Assembly: GCA_963922205.1 (NCBI GenBank)
Contig: CAWUHX010000147.1
Span: forward strand, 822,394 to 886,393
Reading direction: 5' to 3'
From: Romanomermis culicivorax
Taxonomy: Eukaryota > Nematoda > Enoplea > Mermithida > Mermithidae
Length of the DNA: 64,000 bases
Part shown: positions 36,227 through 50,000 of the stretch, piece after piece
Position numbering within the stretch: the first letter of the stretch is position 1
How the letters are laid out: each line of letters opens with the position of its first letter
Position numbers and translations under genes: made by a program
The notes under the pieces: generated by a model
The model's database searches: none
The model's input: only the letters and a program-made list of their open reading frames with translations
What the model was told of the DNA's origin: nothing

Positions 36227-38792
36227 CAGGCCCGTAGCCAGGATTTTTTTTTGGGGGGGGGGGCAAGTAATTTTTAAAGCCTTTTTTTCAGCCAATATTT
36301 TGAGTTGATGAAATCTGAAGGCAGTTTTGGACGTATCTCACTTAGCTCTATCAGATGAAGCAAAAAGTAACAATATTTAACAAAAAAAATTTTCACTTGA
36401 ATTTTTCATTTTTTTTGAACTTAAAAAACATTTTTTTTCATCAAATTTTATTCATCAAGCAACTGGCAACGTTTATTTTCACTTTAACGAAATACGTCTA
36501 TTTTTCTCATCAAAAAGATCCACAACATTTTCCATATCAATCGTCTTCATTTCTGCTCGATGAGTAGATAGAATGGCCAATGAAGATAAACAATCCGTAG
36601 ACATAGAGCTTCTCAATTCTGTCAAAATTCGTCTCAAAGTTGAAAACGACCTTTTTGATGAAGCTGTTGTTACTGGCAATGTAACCAGAATTTTCAAAGC
36701 AGTAAAAACGTTTGGATAAAATTCTTTCAAGCATGCTTCTTTAGAGAATCGTTGCAAAACGTTGACTGCCATTTCATCAATTGGAATAGTTTTGCATCTT
36801 ATTTTCCAACGATCAATTTCAGTTGAAAGGCTAATTTCAGTTACTTCACTGAAATACGCATCATATTGAGCCAGAGCTTTTGAAACTTCTTGGTAACTTA
36901 AATTTTCAACAAATTTTGGCAAAAATAATTGGAATGTAAAAGCAGTTTGCTGACGTTCAGCAAATCGTAATTGAATTTGATCAATTAGACCTTGAAAGTA
37001 CTTCAAGTAAAGATTGTTGTGATAAAAGTTTTTAACGGCTGAAGAACTTTTGTCGGATGATTTTCCACGTTTTCTCTGTTCGGCTAATGGCAAAGATTCT
37101 GTAGCACCAATATCATGGCCAATTTTGACTGCTTCTTCATACAGTATATTGAATTTTGCTTCATTGACTAGGAAATTCTCTAAGGCTTCTTTAGTAATTT
37201 GAATTTCTTGATAGGCGGCGATCAAATCAATATTTTTTTGTTGAAGTAATGTGGCCAGATGCTCCAAAATTTGTGCTGCAGCAGTTACTGTAGTCAAACC
37301 AATTATTGATTCAAATGTACAAATTCCATTGAGCAGATCTTCAGCAGTTCTGTCTGATTCCGTTTCTGAAATCTTTTGCAGTGCCATAGTGATTGGCAAA
37401 AATAACTGCTTGAAGGAAAGTAAGTTTTTGTGACATTCAACCCATCGAGTGGGACAAATTTGTTGCACTTTGAATCGACGACTTTCTGGCATAATTTTGT
37501 TTACAATTTCTTTCAAAATTTCGGCCCTTTTTGCACTTCCCCTGAGGAAGACAATAACATCTTGAATTCTTGATAACAAACGTGAAACCATGGGCATTAA
37601 TGCTCCATCTGTTGCAGCCAGATTTACCTTATGGCTGGCACAATGAAAATAGTCGGCCATTGGGTATAATTGCTTAATTCGAGCTTGAACACACTTGACT
37701 TTTCCAGACATATTGGATGCCCCATCATAACCTCGAGCCACTAGACCAGCCAAATTTATTCCTATTTCTTTCAATCGTTCAATCATAGCATTACTAACAG
37801 TTTCACCAGATGTTTCAGGAATTTTTTGAAAGCCAATGAACACTTCTTTAAGTTCCAAATTTTCATTCAAGTATTGCAAAACAATGGTTAAAAATTCTTT
37901 TGCAAATGATGATGTTTCATCGGCCAGCAATGTGAACATTTTTGCTTTATTAACAGACTCCACAATTTTTCTAAGGACGCAATCTGAGAAACAGCCTAAG
38001 AGCTCATTTTGAATCATCGGGCTACAGTAATTGGCATTTCCAGGACTCTTCAACACCATTGCTATATCTTCGTCACCTGACTTTGCCAATAATCGCATAA
38101 TTCCACGGAAAATCCCATCATTTTGTTCAGGTTCTTCTAGGGTCAACTGCCCTGCATCCATTGTTGCTCGCAAAGGCAACTCGTAACGGGCAATGAATGA
38201 GATGACATTTAGAAGACCTGTGAAATGATGAATGAATAGGATAAAATGCAATGGCACAGATGCACAGTATAATTTACCTTTGATCATTTTTCGATTTCTT
38301 TTCACAGTTTCTGAATAATTTTCATTTAGTTGATGAACAATGGTTGTTCCTTAAACAAATTAGTTAAAATGAAATAACATTTAAGCATGATTCAGTATCC
38401 AAAATGTCAAAGTTACCTTTTTCATGATTTTTCAAAAAGTTTTCGTATGCTTCCATAGTGAATTTATGATATTGTGAATTTATGTGACCTTTCCAATCTT
38501 CCTGAAATATTAAGGAAAGTAAAAAATAATCTGTTGTGCCCCTATTAAAGAGTTTGACCCACTAGAAAATCCTTAAATCTTCGATAAGGTTCTGTAACAA
38601 AACGGCCTGCAGCTTGGTGGTGACCCTTTCCAACCAAAGGTTTGTGAAATAAAACACATTATGTGCGAAAAAATCCATGTTCAACATGGGTGAACGCCAA
38701 TAACTGATTCTTTTCCAGCCAAATTCGTTGAACATATCTCGGACGGCCAGATTGCACTACTGGAGAAAATTTATATCCATCGGGTGGCACAT

Positions 38793-39178
38793 CCCAGGGC
38801 TTTGAGAACTCATAAGAGGACATACCTTTAACATAACGAGGGGCATAGGACATAAGAGGACATAACATGTAACATAAGACAGGTTATTTCTTATACCCTT
38901 GTATGTCCTATGATCCAATTTATGTCCTCTTATGTCCTCAGAGTGAGACATAGTCACATAATTGACTGCAGTATGAGTTGAGGACTTTTGAGGACATAAC
39001 ATGGAACGTAAGAGTCATAATGCCTTATGTCCTCTTATGTCCTACAATCCACCGTATAACCTCTTATGACCTAAAATGTTATGATCTGTCTTGTTACCTT
39101 GTATGCCCTCTGTACTCTTTTTCTTATGTCCTCTTGATCTCAACCTTGTAACCCATGGTATAACCTCTTATGTCACAA
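38793..39178 (+). repeat. Left terminal inverted repeat and subterminal array
   Basis: The terminus at 38793 is followed by about nine copies of ATAAGAGGACAT or its complement TTATGTCCTCTT. These are likely transposase/accessory-protein binding sites, as the subterminal 12-mers of plant CACTA elements are. Confidence 0.85.
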
Positions 39179-39318
39179 TTTTTTTTTATTGAAAAATTGA
39201 TGAAAAGTGCTAGAAAACATTGTCTTCTTCTCTTTTCAAGAATTCGGCATGTGATAAATTCAAAATGAAGGAAGACAAGAGAAAATTGGCAACACTTGAA
39301 AGACGTTTTTACTGTATT

Positions 39319-42300
39319 TTAGTTATGTTCAAATCCAGTGTCTGCTTCACAGGCAAACAAATTCAAATTACAATCTGAAATTAAAATACAACGAAAATTA
39401 AATGGATACACAGGAACTAATTTGATGAGGGCAGTGGGTGTAACTACAAAATGAAAATTTCCATAAAGGGAATCATTGTACAGTTCGTGCAACATAACAT
39501 TGTTTGGAACATCAATAAATCTATTCAAACGATTTTGAATGCTGTATTGACTTATTGCAGCAAATAGTTCACCAGATTGTTCATTAAGTAGATAATATTG
39601 AACGGAGCCAAACTGTTTACCATTTTCATTATAAGAAATAAATGAACTATTTCGTTTTCCTCTCTTCCAGGCAGTGGAATGATAAATAAGGCCACTGATA
39701 CGAACGCGGTAATATTTGAGGGCACAACTCGATGGAAAATGTTTTCTCCATTGTGCATTTTCTAAAAAAATTTAAATAAATGGTGGGCTCATACAGAATT
39801 CTCCACATATTACAGATTACAGATACAGATTACATCCTGTAATGTCGAGACAGTGACCAAAAGGTTAGCAAAAATAAAGTTTAATAACCAAAAAAAATAT
39901 AGATACAAAAAAAGATTTAACCTGACAGCTTTGGTATACGTTTGGAATTCATAAACGTGATTGGCGCCATAATAAATGAGTACAAGTAAAATGAATTAAA
40001 ACGCGAATGAACAGATATAAAAATAAAGAAAAAAAACAATATTCTACGGTGTTCAGTATGCGAGATCCAATCGAGAGAATCCAAATGAGCTAACAAATGC
40101 GGGTTTATAAGGAGTTTGGAAAGTTGTTTATGAGTTTTAGGCCAACTGATAAGTTGATAAAGTTGTCTGGGTTTTATTGCATGATTTTTCTGTGGAAGGT
40201 TTGTGTCGGTATGTTTTGGTAATGATATTGTTTAGCTTATTGTAAGTTCATGTTTGTTTTGACTAAAGTTGGTAATTTGGTACTTGGATGAGCCTGGCAT
40301 AGAAAGTTACATAAATAAAACTAATAAACATAAAAGTTACAAAAGAGTAAATAAACAAAATCGTATTGAAATGGGGGTTTTCCTGACAATCCGCAGGATG
40401 AAGGATGCAGGAAGGGTGGAAGCCATTTTTTCAGTCTTTTTTTCGGCTACTCTGAAAAAATTGGCTAAAAATTTTCCTTCATGTACTATGCATCAAAATA
40501 TTTCCAAACCTAAACTTCTGAGGAGGTCCTGCTCGCTTGTCCGCGTGTGTCTCTCACCCAAGGTCAATATATCAATATTTTTCACTCACCAATTTGACAG
40601 AATGTCGAGTCACCAACAGGTGCCACTCGTGCATAGGGGACTGAGTCCCACCATTTTGTTAATGTTGCTTTATAGTCCAAAAATCGTCGCATGATGACTG
40701 CTAATGTATTAGTTGATCCTGTTCGAAGCATTTTCAACCAACCGAGCCATGACTCAAATACACTGGCATTAATGCTCCATGTGCATCCAAATTGTCGTAA
40801 CTGGTCTGGTAGCTGAACTAGAGTATGCATGTTAAATGTAAAGGCATTCATGTCCAAGAAACTTGGCACTAATTTAAACCAAGTTTCCAGTAAGTGTTCA
40901 GCGATTTTCAAGTTTTCTTCAGTAACAATGGGCATATTAAGCAAATGAACAAATTCAATAATAACTAAAATAAAATGATAGGCATCGGAATTGTTGAATG
41001 CACCCATTGTGCAAATCGGCATTGCAAAGTAAAATAAATTTTTGTATTCTGAAGCTTTGAAGTACTTAAGAAGATGAAGCTGACGCACTGTTCATTGGAA
41101 ATCATGTGGCCACTAAAGGTAAAATACTACAGTTATAGATGTCATGAGAGAGTCAGAATATGCAAATAAACACATCTAATATAACATCCCATCAAATCAG
41201 TCAAGGGATGGAAATTGAACTGCTAAAAGAGCTGAGGGGTGTGACAAGGCAGATGCAAGCGTTGGGTCAAAAATGGCCTAGAAACTTGAGTACACTGTTT
41301 TCCAACCCTTTTCTCGACTATCTCGCAACATTTAAAACAAAAGGTGGTAGAAGATCAAGATATCATCTGTTCATTAGTGCTTCACACTTTGAAATTTGAA
41401 AATAATAGGACCTGGGTATCCAGATTTTAGGAAACCCGGACACTATGTGTGAGTGCTTCTTACACATAATAGATATGAGTCTTTTACCTACATAAGATTT
41501 TATTAAACACTGGGGTAACCGGTCTACTCATGTGCCTGGGTAGCACTCAGGTTTCATTCATGAAATTGACCCAAGTACCTGCGTCTATGGGTGTATACCC
41601 AGATACCCAGAATACCTGGGTACCTGGTGTAAAGTACTAGTGTGCATAGTTGCCTTTGCAGGCACATAAGCCTAACTATCATGAAATAAGGAAAATGTAA
41701 CAATTTATCAGAGGTGATTTTAAGAAATATGAACATTTAAAAGATTTTTTATTGGTATACCTGAATATTGTCCAAAACAGCCTGCGCACGTTGCATTTTG
41801 TCACCAATAAAGCAATGACACTTCTTTAGCGATGCAGGTTGATCGCTGAGAAATAAGCGCTTGCAAATGTAGCTAGCAACACCTTCATAGATGATATGAA
41901 ATGTATCGAGCACATCAACATCAGCAATATGGCCAAATTTTGATAAAATTGGTTTTTCTTTGACCTGGTAGAAAGATGTAAATTTATGAATCTTTATCAT
42001 GTTTGAATGGTACTCACATATGTGCAAAAACGAACGAGGACAATGTTTCCCAACCCTTTAAGTAATTCAGTGTGGAGAATTGCAAAAACGTCATTTTTTC
42101 TAAAAACAGTATGGTGATTTGGTTGGCCATTTGTAGTGTCCATCCAGGATCCTGATTCTGGTCCCGATCCCAGTTGAGATTGGCCAATAAAGATCCCAAC
42201 ATCAAGAAAACCCTTGGTACTCATTTGGGATTTTATATGTCAAGTGTGTGCACTATCATATAATAGTCATAGTTCATAATAGTGTAAGTCGCAACCCAGT

Positions 42301-44070
42301 CCCAGTCAAGGTCCAGATCAGCATTTGAGTTAATCCTGATTCTGATTCCAAAAAACGTGTGCTTCCCAAATGCTAACCATTTATACATTATACTACATTT
42401 ATCTATGTTACTCCTAAATAAGGCTCCTTATTTCCAATCATTTGAAGCTCCTGTCGAACTTTGTAGGCATCATCATAAAATGACTTGTCCTTCAGCACAT
42501 GATCCTCATCACAAGGAACATAAATTTGCTGCCGTCCAGCCCCAACCACTGATCCAGGGATGCCCGAATTCATGCACTTTGTGCATCCAAATTTGCCTGG
42601 AAAATTATCAATATTTAATTCCAGGAAATGAATTCAACAGGAAAAATTTTTGCATAATTCTTTACCATTGAACTGATTAACTGACCATATAGATGCTCGT
42701 GCAACACTATCAAAAACTGTTGCAAAAATTCTAACTTTAAATTTCACATCTACTCCAGTGTTCACTTTTATATAATCAATTTCATTCAGCTGAAAATCAT
42801 GATTTTAATGTATTAAAGCTGTAGAACACCTGGAAAATCATACTGAATTTAACATGTGAAGCACTGGGGACTAAAATGTGGACCATTCAGGCTTCTGGCC
42901 GAGCCACATTCCAAATATTAAACAATTTTGTAAAGAATTGCGCAATTTTGGTGGCAATTCGACAATTGTAGCTTGCAAAGGCCACAATGAATTATTGTTA
43001 GCCTAAAGTACATAAGACATTAATCTGAGCAGAAAATGAAAATTGAACTATAATAATGGAATCAAAAATTCACTTGTTGGTTAACAGGCGCACCATCAGA
43101 GGAAAATATTGAATTTAGCCAAAATACACCTGCATCGTCAGGATTTTCTCCATAATGTTTGTAGTTCATACCTGTCACACAATCACCATATACATCCTGA
43201 TCAGGCCAACTTGATGCAGCTTTGGCCATGTAATTGACCATATCAGCATAGTGATTAGTGATAATTTGCTTCAACTGTGGTAAGACTGAGAAGTGGCCAT
43301 ATTGATTGGTTGCACTGCTATTACATTCACCACAAAGTGGGTTCACTGGAAAAAATTATTTTATGCACAAAATGTCAGCTAATGTATGTATTATGCACTG
43401 GTTTATCTTTTATGTTACCTAAGGAACTCTGGCATGAGGTGCAGAAATATTTCACAATAACTGGCGAATTTGACAAGTCCTCATTAGCATACATGAGGCC
43501 ACGTAGAGTTGTTAGATTACGAGGCATGTTGTTGTGCCTTGGAAGAACTTTTTGAAATATGCTACATAAATTATCCATTTGCAAATCAGAAGCTTTATGA
43601 GCTATTTGAAATTGGACTAAAAGCTTGGCTGTATCAGTTGTACTTAGACTGCACTTTTCACCGTGACAGGTCCACAGTGCGGCTTCTGCTTCGCAATTTG
43701 TGTATGTTTCATCAAACTCATCATTTTGTTGATCTTTAGGTTCTGGGGATACTGAAAGTGCCTGGAAAATTTGGGAATTGGATATAATGTGGACTACAGA
43801 GCTCATGTAACATGGAAAATCTAATGTTTTTCTTACATCAAGTTGATTCAAGAACTCTTCTACTGAATTTGAATCATTATTAGATAGGCTATCATTTAGT
43901 TGTGAGAGTCCGCCATCATCTGAGTTGGATGATAATAATGATCCTGATGGCAACGGTTCAGCATTATCATTGCATAATGGTGAGTCAGGCACAACTTTTT
44001 TTCGCTTTCTTGGGTGCAACGATATTCTGCGCGTCAGTGCATGCTTAAACTTTATTGTTTTTGGTGGCAT
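39319..44070 (-). CDS. TNP2-type transposase, eight exons recognised
   Basis: Exons: 44070-43837, 43761-43419, 43345-43074, 42789-42666, 42596-42412, 41964-41761, 41087-40590, 39761-39319. All phases match except exon 6 to 7. Exon 1 has a basic nuclear-type stretch (HPRKRKKV). Exon 2 has a CSxxC-type segment and ends in CTSC; with CGEC of exon 3 this makes a zinc motif. Catalytic-type aspartates are FSSDGAPV (exon 3) and VFDSVARASIW (exon 4). Exons 4-5 give NGKFGCTKCMN, exon 6 has DVLDTFHIIYEGV, and exon 7 has the DUF4218-like SVFESWLGWLKMLRTGSTNT. Exon 8 is the terminal domain, stop at 39319. No internal stop was seen in these exons. A short exon is probably missing between 41760 and 41088. 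Confidence 0.8.
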
Positions 44071-44239
44071 TTTGTATTAGCTAAAGAACAAACTGATGAA
44101 TAAATAATGACAGGGAATTGGATCATACCATCAGCAGGATTCCAAATCACGTAGGAGAGAATATGCTACCTGGCTTTGCAAAATATTTTTGGATGATGGG
44201 ACATGATTTTTTTGATTTGTAATATAAGAGTTCGAGTTC

Positions 44240-45065
44240 GGGGGATGCACACCTGTAATTGGGGGGGATTGAGAGGGACCCTACCCCCCAACCGGATTGA
44301 ACCCAGTAGGCAAATGTTGGTAACCCACCCCCAACCTCCCCCAACTCGAAAAATTGGTTGGCGGAAAATTTTCGAAATGGGAAAATTTTCGAAATTTTTC
44401 GAAAAATTGGCCTCTTTTTCGACTTTTTTTACCCCCCCCCCCCTCCCCCTAAGGACTTTTGGACAAATTGGGACCCATAACCCCCACAGTGAATTTTGTA
44501 TTTACCCTACCCCCCAACGGATCTGAGGTCTTACAGGTCTCGGTCTGGGAGGGGGGTAGGTGGGGAAGGGGTAACCAGAGGTTGGGGTGAGGGGTACCAC
44601 CAACATCTAATATGTTCAATCCGGTTGAGGGGTGAGGTCCATACTTGAGCGTGGGGGTCCTCTGGGGGTCCCTGGGGGACCCCCAGAATTATTTTGAGGA
44701 CCCCCTGGGGACCCCCAGAATTTCAATTTTATGCATCTGGATGAGCAAGGTGCAGATTCTATCATTTGTACCTTAGTATTCTTGAGGAAAAAGAAAAAGA
44801 TCAATGATAAATTTTTGTGTAATTGTTGAACAATAAAAAATGAGCAAGCATTTTTCCATAATTTCTGAAAGAAAGCTTGAAAATTTAATAAAACGTATGC
44901 AAATTTTTTTGTCGTTTTTTGGCATACACAGAAAAACAAACAAAAAAAAACTATTTTTTATACCTTAGAAAAAAAATTTTTTTTGGGGGACCCCCAAAAT
45001 TTAGGCGCCGCACAGGTATGGTGGGGTCCCCTCCAACCCCACGACAATTACAGGTATGACTGCAT
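44240..45065. repeat. G-rich MITE copies nested in the transposon
   Basis: Begins acacctgtaattggggggg at 44248, with 'cccagtaggcaaatgttggtaaccc', and contains a head-to-head partner 'accaacatctaatatg'. Ends ...gacaattacaggtatg at about 45059. No matching target duplication, so it is probably two or more overlapping insertions. Confidence 0.6.
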
Positions 45066-45069
45066 GCAT

Positions 45070-46470
45070 CATGTTGCAACCACCGTTTTTTTTCCTCACA
45101 CATTTTTTCCACATGGATGTGAACCGTACCCAAAAATTTTTTCCTCACTTTTCAAAATTTTCCACATTTACTCGCATTTTCATTGGATCCCCATGAAATT
45201 TTTTCTTCAATGAGAACCAAGCCCAAAATTTCTTCCCTCACTTCAAAATTTTCTCTCCTCAAAAGGCCATTTTGAGGAAAAAACGGTGTGTGAAACACTA
45301 TCTAAAATCCAACTAGCAATGTGATCAATAAAATCGATAATCAAACAACAGTAAACAGTCAACACACTTGATGTTGAAGCAGTAACCTTTGCATTGTTTA
45401 CTATCATCCGTGCTTCTATGACATCTAGTACCGTGCTTTCACAGCAGTGCTTGCAGCGCAAGCCAGTGGAATATTATAATTGATTATTGAAAATCAAAGA
45501 AAGAAAAGCAGGCTTGTATTTTGTTTATTGTACTTACCAGTAAGCAATAGACCTTATTACAGTACAATGTGAAAACAATCAATATTCCATCTTTGAATTT
45601 TGACTCCTAGCTTGATAGGAATCAAATTTCCATTATTTATATTTTACAATCACCATTTTTTTCCTCAAAATGGCCTTTTGAGGAAAGAAAATTTTGAAAT
45701 GAGGAAAGAAATTTTGGACATGGTTCTCACTGAGGAAAAAAATTTTTTGGGAAGTCCAGTCACTGTTTTTTTCCCCAAAACGGGGTTTTTGGGGAAAAAA
45801 ATTTTGGAAATGGGAAAAAAATTTTGGCTTTTTTCCCCATTTGGGGAGAGGGTCCGTGGGAAAAAAAACAGTGAGTCCAGTGCTGGAAATGCGTTTTTAG
45901 ACGCCCAGCCAGAAGCATAAAATCATGAAAAATTTTCGGCGCTCCGCGCCGATAATCAATTTTATACTATTTTTATTACTTTGTCATGGCCGCCCGACTG
46001 GAACCGACTTTATTTCTTTCATTCAACGTTTACAATTTTGTGACATCATCAATTCACCTCTCACCAAAACGGACTAAAAAGTGGGGACTTTTTGCCCAAA
46101 TGACATTCTTACTATCATTGCCGCATGGTATTTTAATGATTGAGTTCGGTGTATGTGGTGCAATGCTCAACCTGTTTTCCATTTTGTTAATTTTATATAA
46201 AAATTCACAGATCAATAAGTGTAATGCACACTATGCTACATCGATCACTATATGATATGATTGCTACAAGCTTACACATATCAGCTCAATTGGGTCTGGG
46301 GAGGGATGGTTATTTTTTCAACATCATTTATGCCAAAAGAATGTTAAATTTAAGAAGTCTCGACTTCTCAAGTTTTTCAAAACTGTCACAAATTGTACCC
46401 AAAAGACAAAGTTTTGCAGATTTTGGTAAGAAACTCATAAGAATGGGCAGTATTGGCGCGGAGCACCGAA
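45070..46470. other. Repetitive non-coding: 'cctcaaaatggccttttgagg' palindromes
   Basis: Several short palindromic blocks made of 'tcctcaaaa..ccttttgagga' and 'tccccaaaacgg..ttttgggga' occur at 45250-45290, 45650-45790 and nearby. A CG-rich palindrome lies at 45936-45955. No gene. Confidence 0.4.
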
Positions 46471-46486
46471 AAATCTTGATATTTTT

Positions 46487-46813
46487 ACTAATTTTGACCT
46501 GTAAGACGTCAGGTCAGTTGGGGGGGTAAATCCGAAATTCGGGGGGGGGGGGGGGTCCCAACTTTTCCAAAATCCTGGGGGGTCAAAAACCGTCGAAAAA
46601 AAGGCCAATTTTTCGAAAATTTTCCGAAAAATTCCGAAAATTTTCCAAAAAAATGCCCAAAAAAGGCCATTTTTTGGGAAATTTTTCGAGTTGGGGGGGA
46701 GGGGTTGGGGGGTACCCGAGGCTGGGGGGGGGGGGTACCAACATTTGCCTACTGGATCCGGTCCGGCTGGAGGGGTCCCCCCCCCAACCCCCCCCAATTA
46801 CAGGTATGATTTT
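46487..46813. repeat. G-rich MITE, third copy
   Basis: 'gacctgtaag' at 46497 to '...ccaattacaggtatg' at 46809 with long G runs and 'ggtaccaacatttgcctactgga' (the complement of the 44.3-kb copy). The 7 bases attttga occur immediately left and right of it, a probable target duplication. Confidence 0.6.
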
Positions 46814-47097
46814 GAGCCAAAATTGATTTTTTTGGTGAAAATTTTGACATTTTACTGAGGAAATTGTCAGCCTGAGAGAGGCTTCGAATCCTAGCCATAT
46901 GGCTAACCCTTTGGTTGGGGTCGGCATCTTGAGCACAAAATTACGATTGGCGATCTTTTTTTGTCTTTTTGTTTAAATTGTTGAGCATGTGATCAGGTCA
47001 TTGTAATGTAACACAATTCAGTTGCAACTTGGTGCTTTACTGTTCACCAAATTGTTTATTTAGGAAATTTGACCGTTATAATAATTGGGAAGCAAAG

Positions 47098-50000
47098 ATG
47101 ACGCCACCCAAGAAATCTAATAGGATAGAGAATAAAAAGCAGAAGATAATGGAAGGAGAGGGTAAAGACGTACATAATTAATATTAATTAAATTGAGCAA
47201 AGATTATTTTGCTAATGCAGGCTTTGAACATTTCTGTAACAGGTCAGACAGTCTGAACGAACGGAGGAGGTATATAGTACACTGAAAAAAATTTGGTGCA
47301 ATGATAATTTTGGGCACAAATGCCTGACAGGCACATCTTGTTAAATTTACAGAGCTGGGGGTGACGTTAGGCGTGCAGCAAGGTGGAGGTAGTTGTGTGG
47401 GTGGGTTATGGTGTGCCCCCTGTGAAAATTTTCAGGTGAAAAATTTTGCTTTCATTTACCAAAATTATGAATTGGTAGACGTTCTGGAGAAAATAAAATC
47501 TCAGTTTTATGGGAAATCCCGGTGAGAGTATGGGTGATGCCCCGCCCCTTGAGTTTCAATGCTGAATACACTTTTGCACATTTAGAATTGGAAATTTCGT
47601 CGAAACGTTATATGATATGTCTTGGTCGCAAGGACAAAAAAGCTTTTTGGTTGGAAACTACGGACAAAAGAGCTTTCCCAGCATCTGAGGAACATTTGCT
47701 GTCAACATTAAGTGAACGGTATCAACTTTCGACTGGGTCAAAAATTAGTTTATATTGGGCATCTGATTTGAAAGGCAAGCCAGAGTTGGTCACTGCCGTA
47801 TTTTTTAAATATGGTAAGGCAACCCACGTCTCAAGCTTTCATTTCAGTGGTTTTTTAGCATGTTTTGCATTTGCACTTTAATTGTACTATTGGATCAATT
47901 TCTTGGACATTTTCCAGCAGAATCAAAGGAGCGTGCTCAACGGTTTGTTGACAGGCTCGCTTTCAGACTTGATCAGTTTGATGCGCAAAGTACAAGTTTA
48001 AGTGCAGACACTGCATCAATCCTCAAAGCGTGTGATCAATATATATTGGATACTGATCAAGTAACATCTGATCAAGAATTGAGTGATTCCGAGGACAGTG
48101 ATGGAGAAAATGATGAGCAAAATGAACACCAATTTAAAAAGGCCAAAAGTGTAGTGTCCAGTCGCAAGAGTGATGCCAATATTTTTGCGGGAGATTGCCA
48201 ATCATAGTCGATCTGCCACACCTTTAACAGAAGATCGGCTTATTGCAATATTAAATCAATTCAAGCTCTAATTTAAGCAAGAGCTGATATCGGATCCACT
48301 TGGTGCACTCAATTCTGATAAGAGCAGAGCAGAAGGTGGTCAAGTGGCTCAATTGTCCAAAGTTTTTGATGAAAAGTGCAGTGGCATGATGAAAAGTTTG
48401 TCGAAAGATTTCAAAAAGCTTAATGAATTACTTGATGTAAGGGTCTTTATAGAAGTGCCTTTTTGGTCAGGTTAGGGCAGAATGTTTTCCCACTAGCTCT
48501 GAATTTAGCCATAGTTGTTGTACAATTTTCTGGTACCTCCGTCCTAGAGAATTTTAGTTTGCATGTGTGTGTTTGTGTGTGTTGGATATTTAGTTGCAAA
48601 TTCTTCCTATTTCAGCCATCCAAATTGACGTTGGATATTGTTAAACAAAAATCGTGCTTATACAATGGTAGTACTGAAATTTTGCCTGAATGGACAACAA
48701 AAAAGACGCGTATAACAGCCGAAGTGAATCGTATGTACGCCAAATTTGGTGAAAAACCAAACAAGTTTTTCACAGAAATCGTTCGTCAAATGTACGGGGA
48801 CTTGTTGTGCAACTTCAAAATGGAAATTCAACGATTGTATGATGATTCCCATCGAACCACTCGTCGACCATTGGATAAGTTTGATGTCACAGGCTTTAAT
48901 GTTATTAATCGTAAGATTTTTATTGGAATTATCTCATAATGATTATATTCTAATAATTCCTTTCGTAACATCTGATTCCCATCAGATCTTCCCACACTGT
49001 ACACACGTTCATATGCCTGGACTCCACCAGACCAAATTCTGACCTGCCCTATCACCCAAAATTCATGACTAAGCCCCCTGCAAACTTGTTATTTTCATCT
49101 GTTTTTGATCAAATTTAACAAAACATTTTTTTAAGTATGCCTCCTCCTTCCACATTTCACTTAGATCACACACTGCAAAATTATATTGCAGATATTATCG
49201 ATCAGTATTATGAAAGGCACGCCGATGAAATCATTGAGAATAAAGAGAAGCGCAATCTGTCCCGGGACGAATTTCGATCTGTGACCCTCAAAGTTATCGA
49301 CATGTGGGGGACCAAAGCTTATTGCAAATGCGGCCGAAAGTAAGTAACTTGTATTAAGTTCTGTGTGGTAATTGATGAGATTTTTGCCATCATTAGCACA
49401 TTCCAATAGGTCGTGCTAAAAAAACAAGTTGTTAAAAATGTAAACATTTAAACTGATGATTCAAAAAATACATCAAAACTTTAAAATTGCCGAATATAGA
49501 GAGCAAATTTAACCAATTTCAGCATAAAGTGCATCACATCGACCATTTTTAGCTAAAATTAAACCCACACATGTGCAAAAAAATGACTATTAGTCAGTGT
49601 TTTTTTTTAGCGCGGCGCTAAAATTTTTTGGGCTGTGCTAACGAAAAATGGTGGTCATTATCGCACGCGCTAATGAATTTTTGGCACGCTACATGAAAAA
49701 GATATAGCAAATTTTTAGCACGCTAATGAAATTTTTGGTACTTTTAGCGCAGCACTAATGGGGTCGCGCTAAAAAAAACACTGCTATTAGTTTAAGGTTT
49801 CACATTTTTAAAAGTTCAAAATTTGGGGATTTCCTGCCAACGTAAATGAGTGCAGGAAATGGAGTGCGTCGGATTTCCCCTCACTGGCCCTAAAGTCAAT
49901 CCTTTCCACTCAGCAGAAAAATGTGGAAAAACTTTTTTGGGTTAGCCCCCATGTTTTTATCATGACGCCAAAATTCTTGGGGCTGCACTAACAAAAAATG

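Noticed and set aside
44248-45059. Single MITE with target duplication
   Set aside because: The flanks do not match, so it is more likely overlapping or rearranged copies.
44203-46936. Pro/Gly/Phe-rich frames in the G-run regions
   Set aside because: Translation of poly-G/poly-C MITE sequence; no conserved protein.
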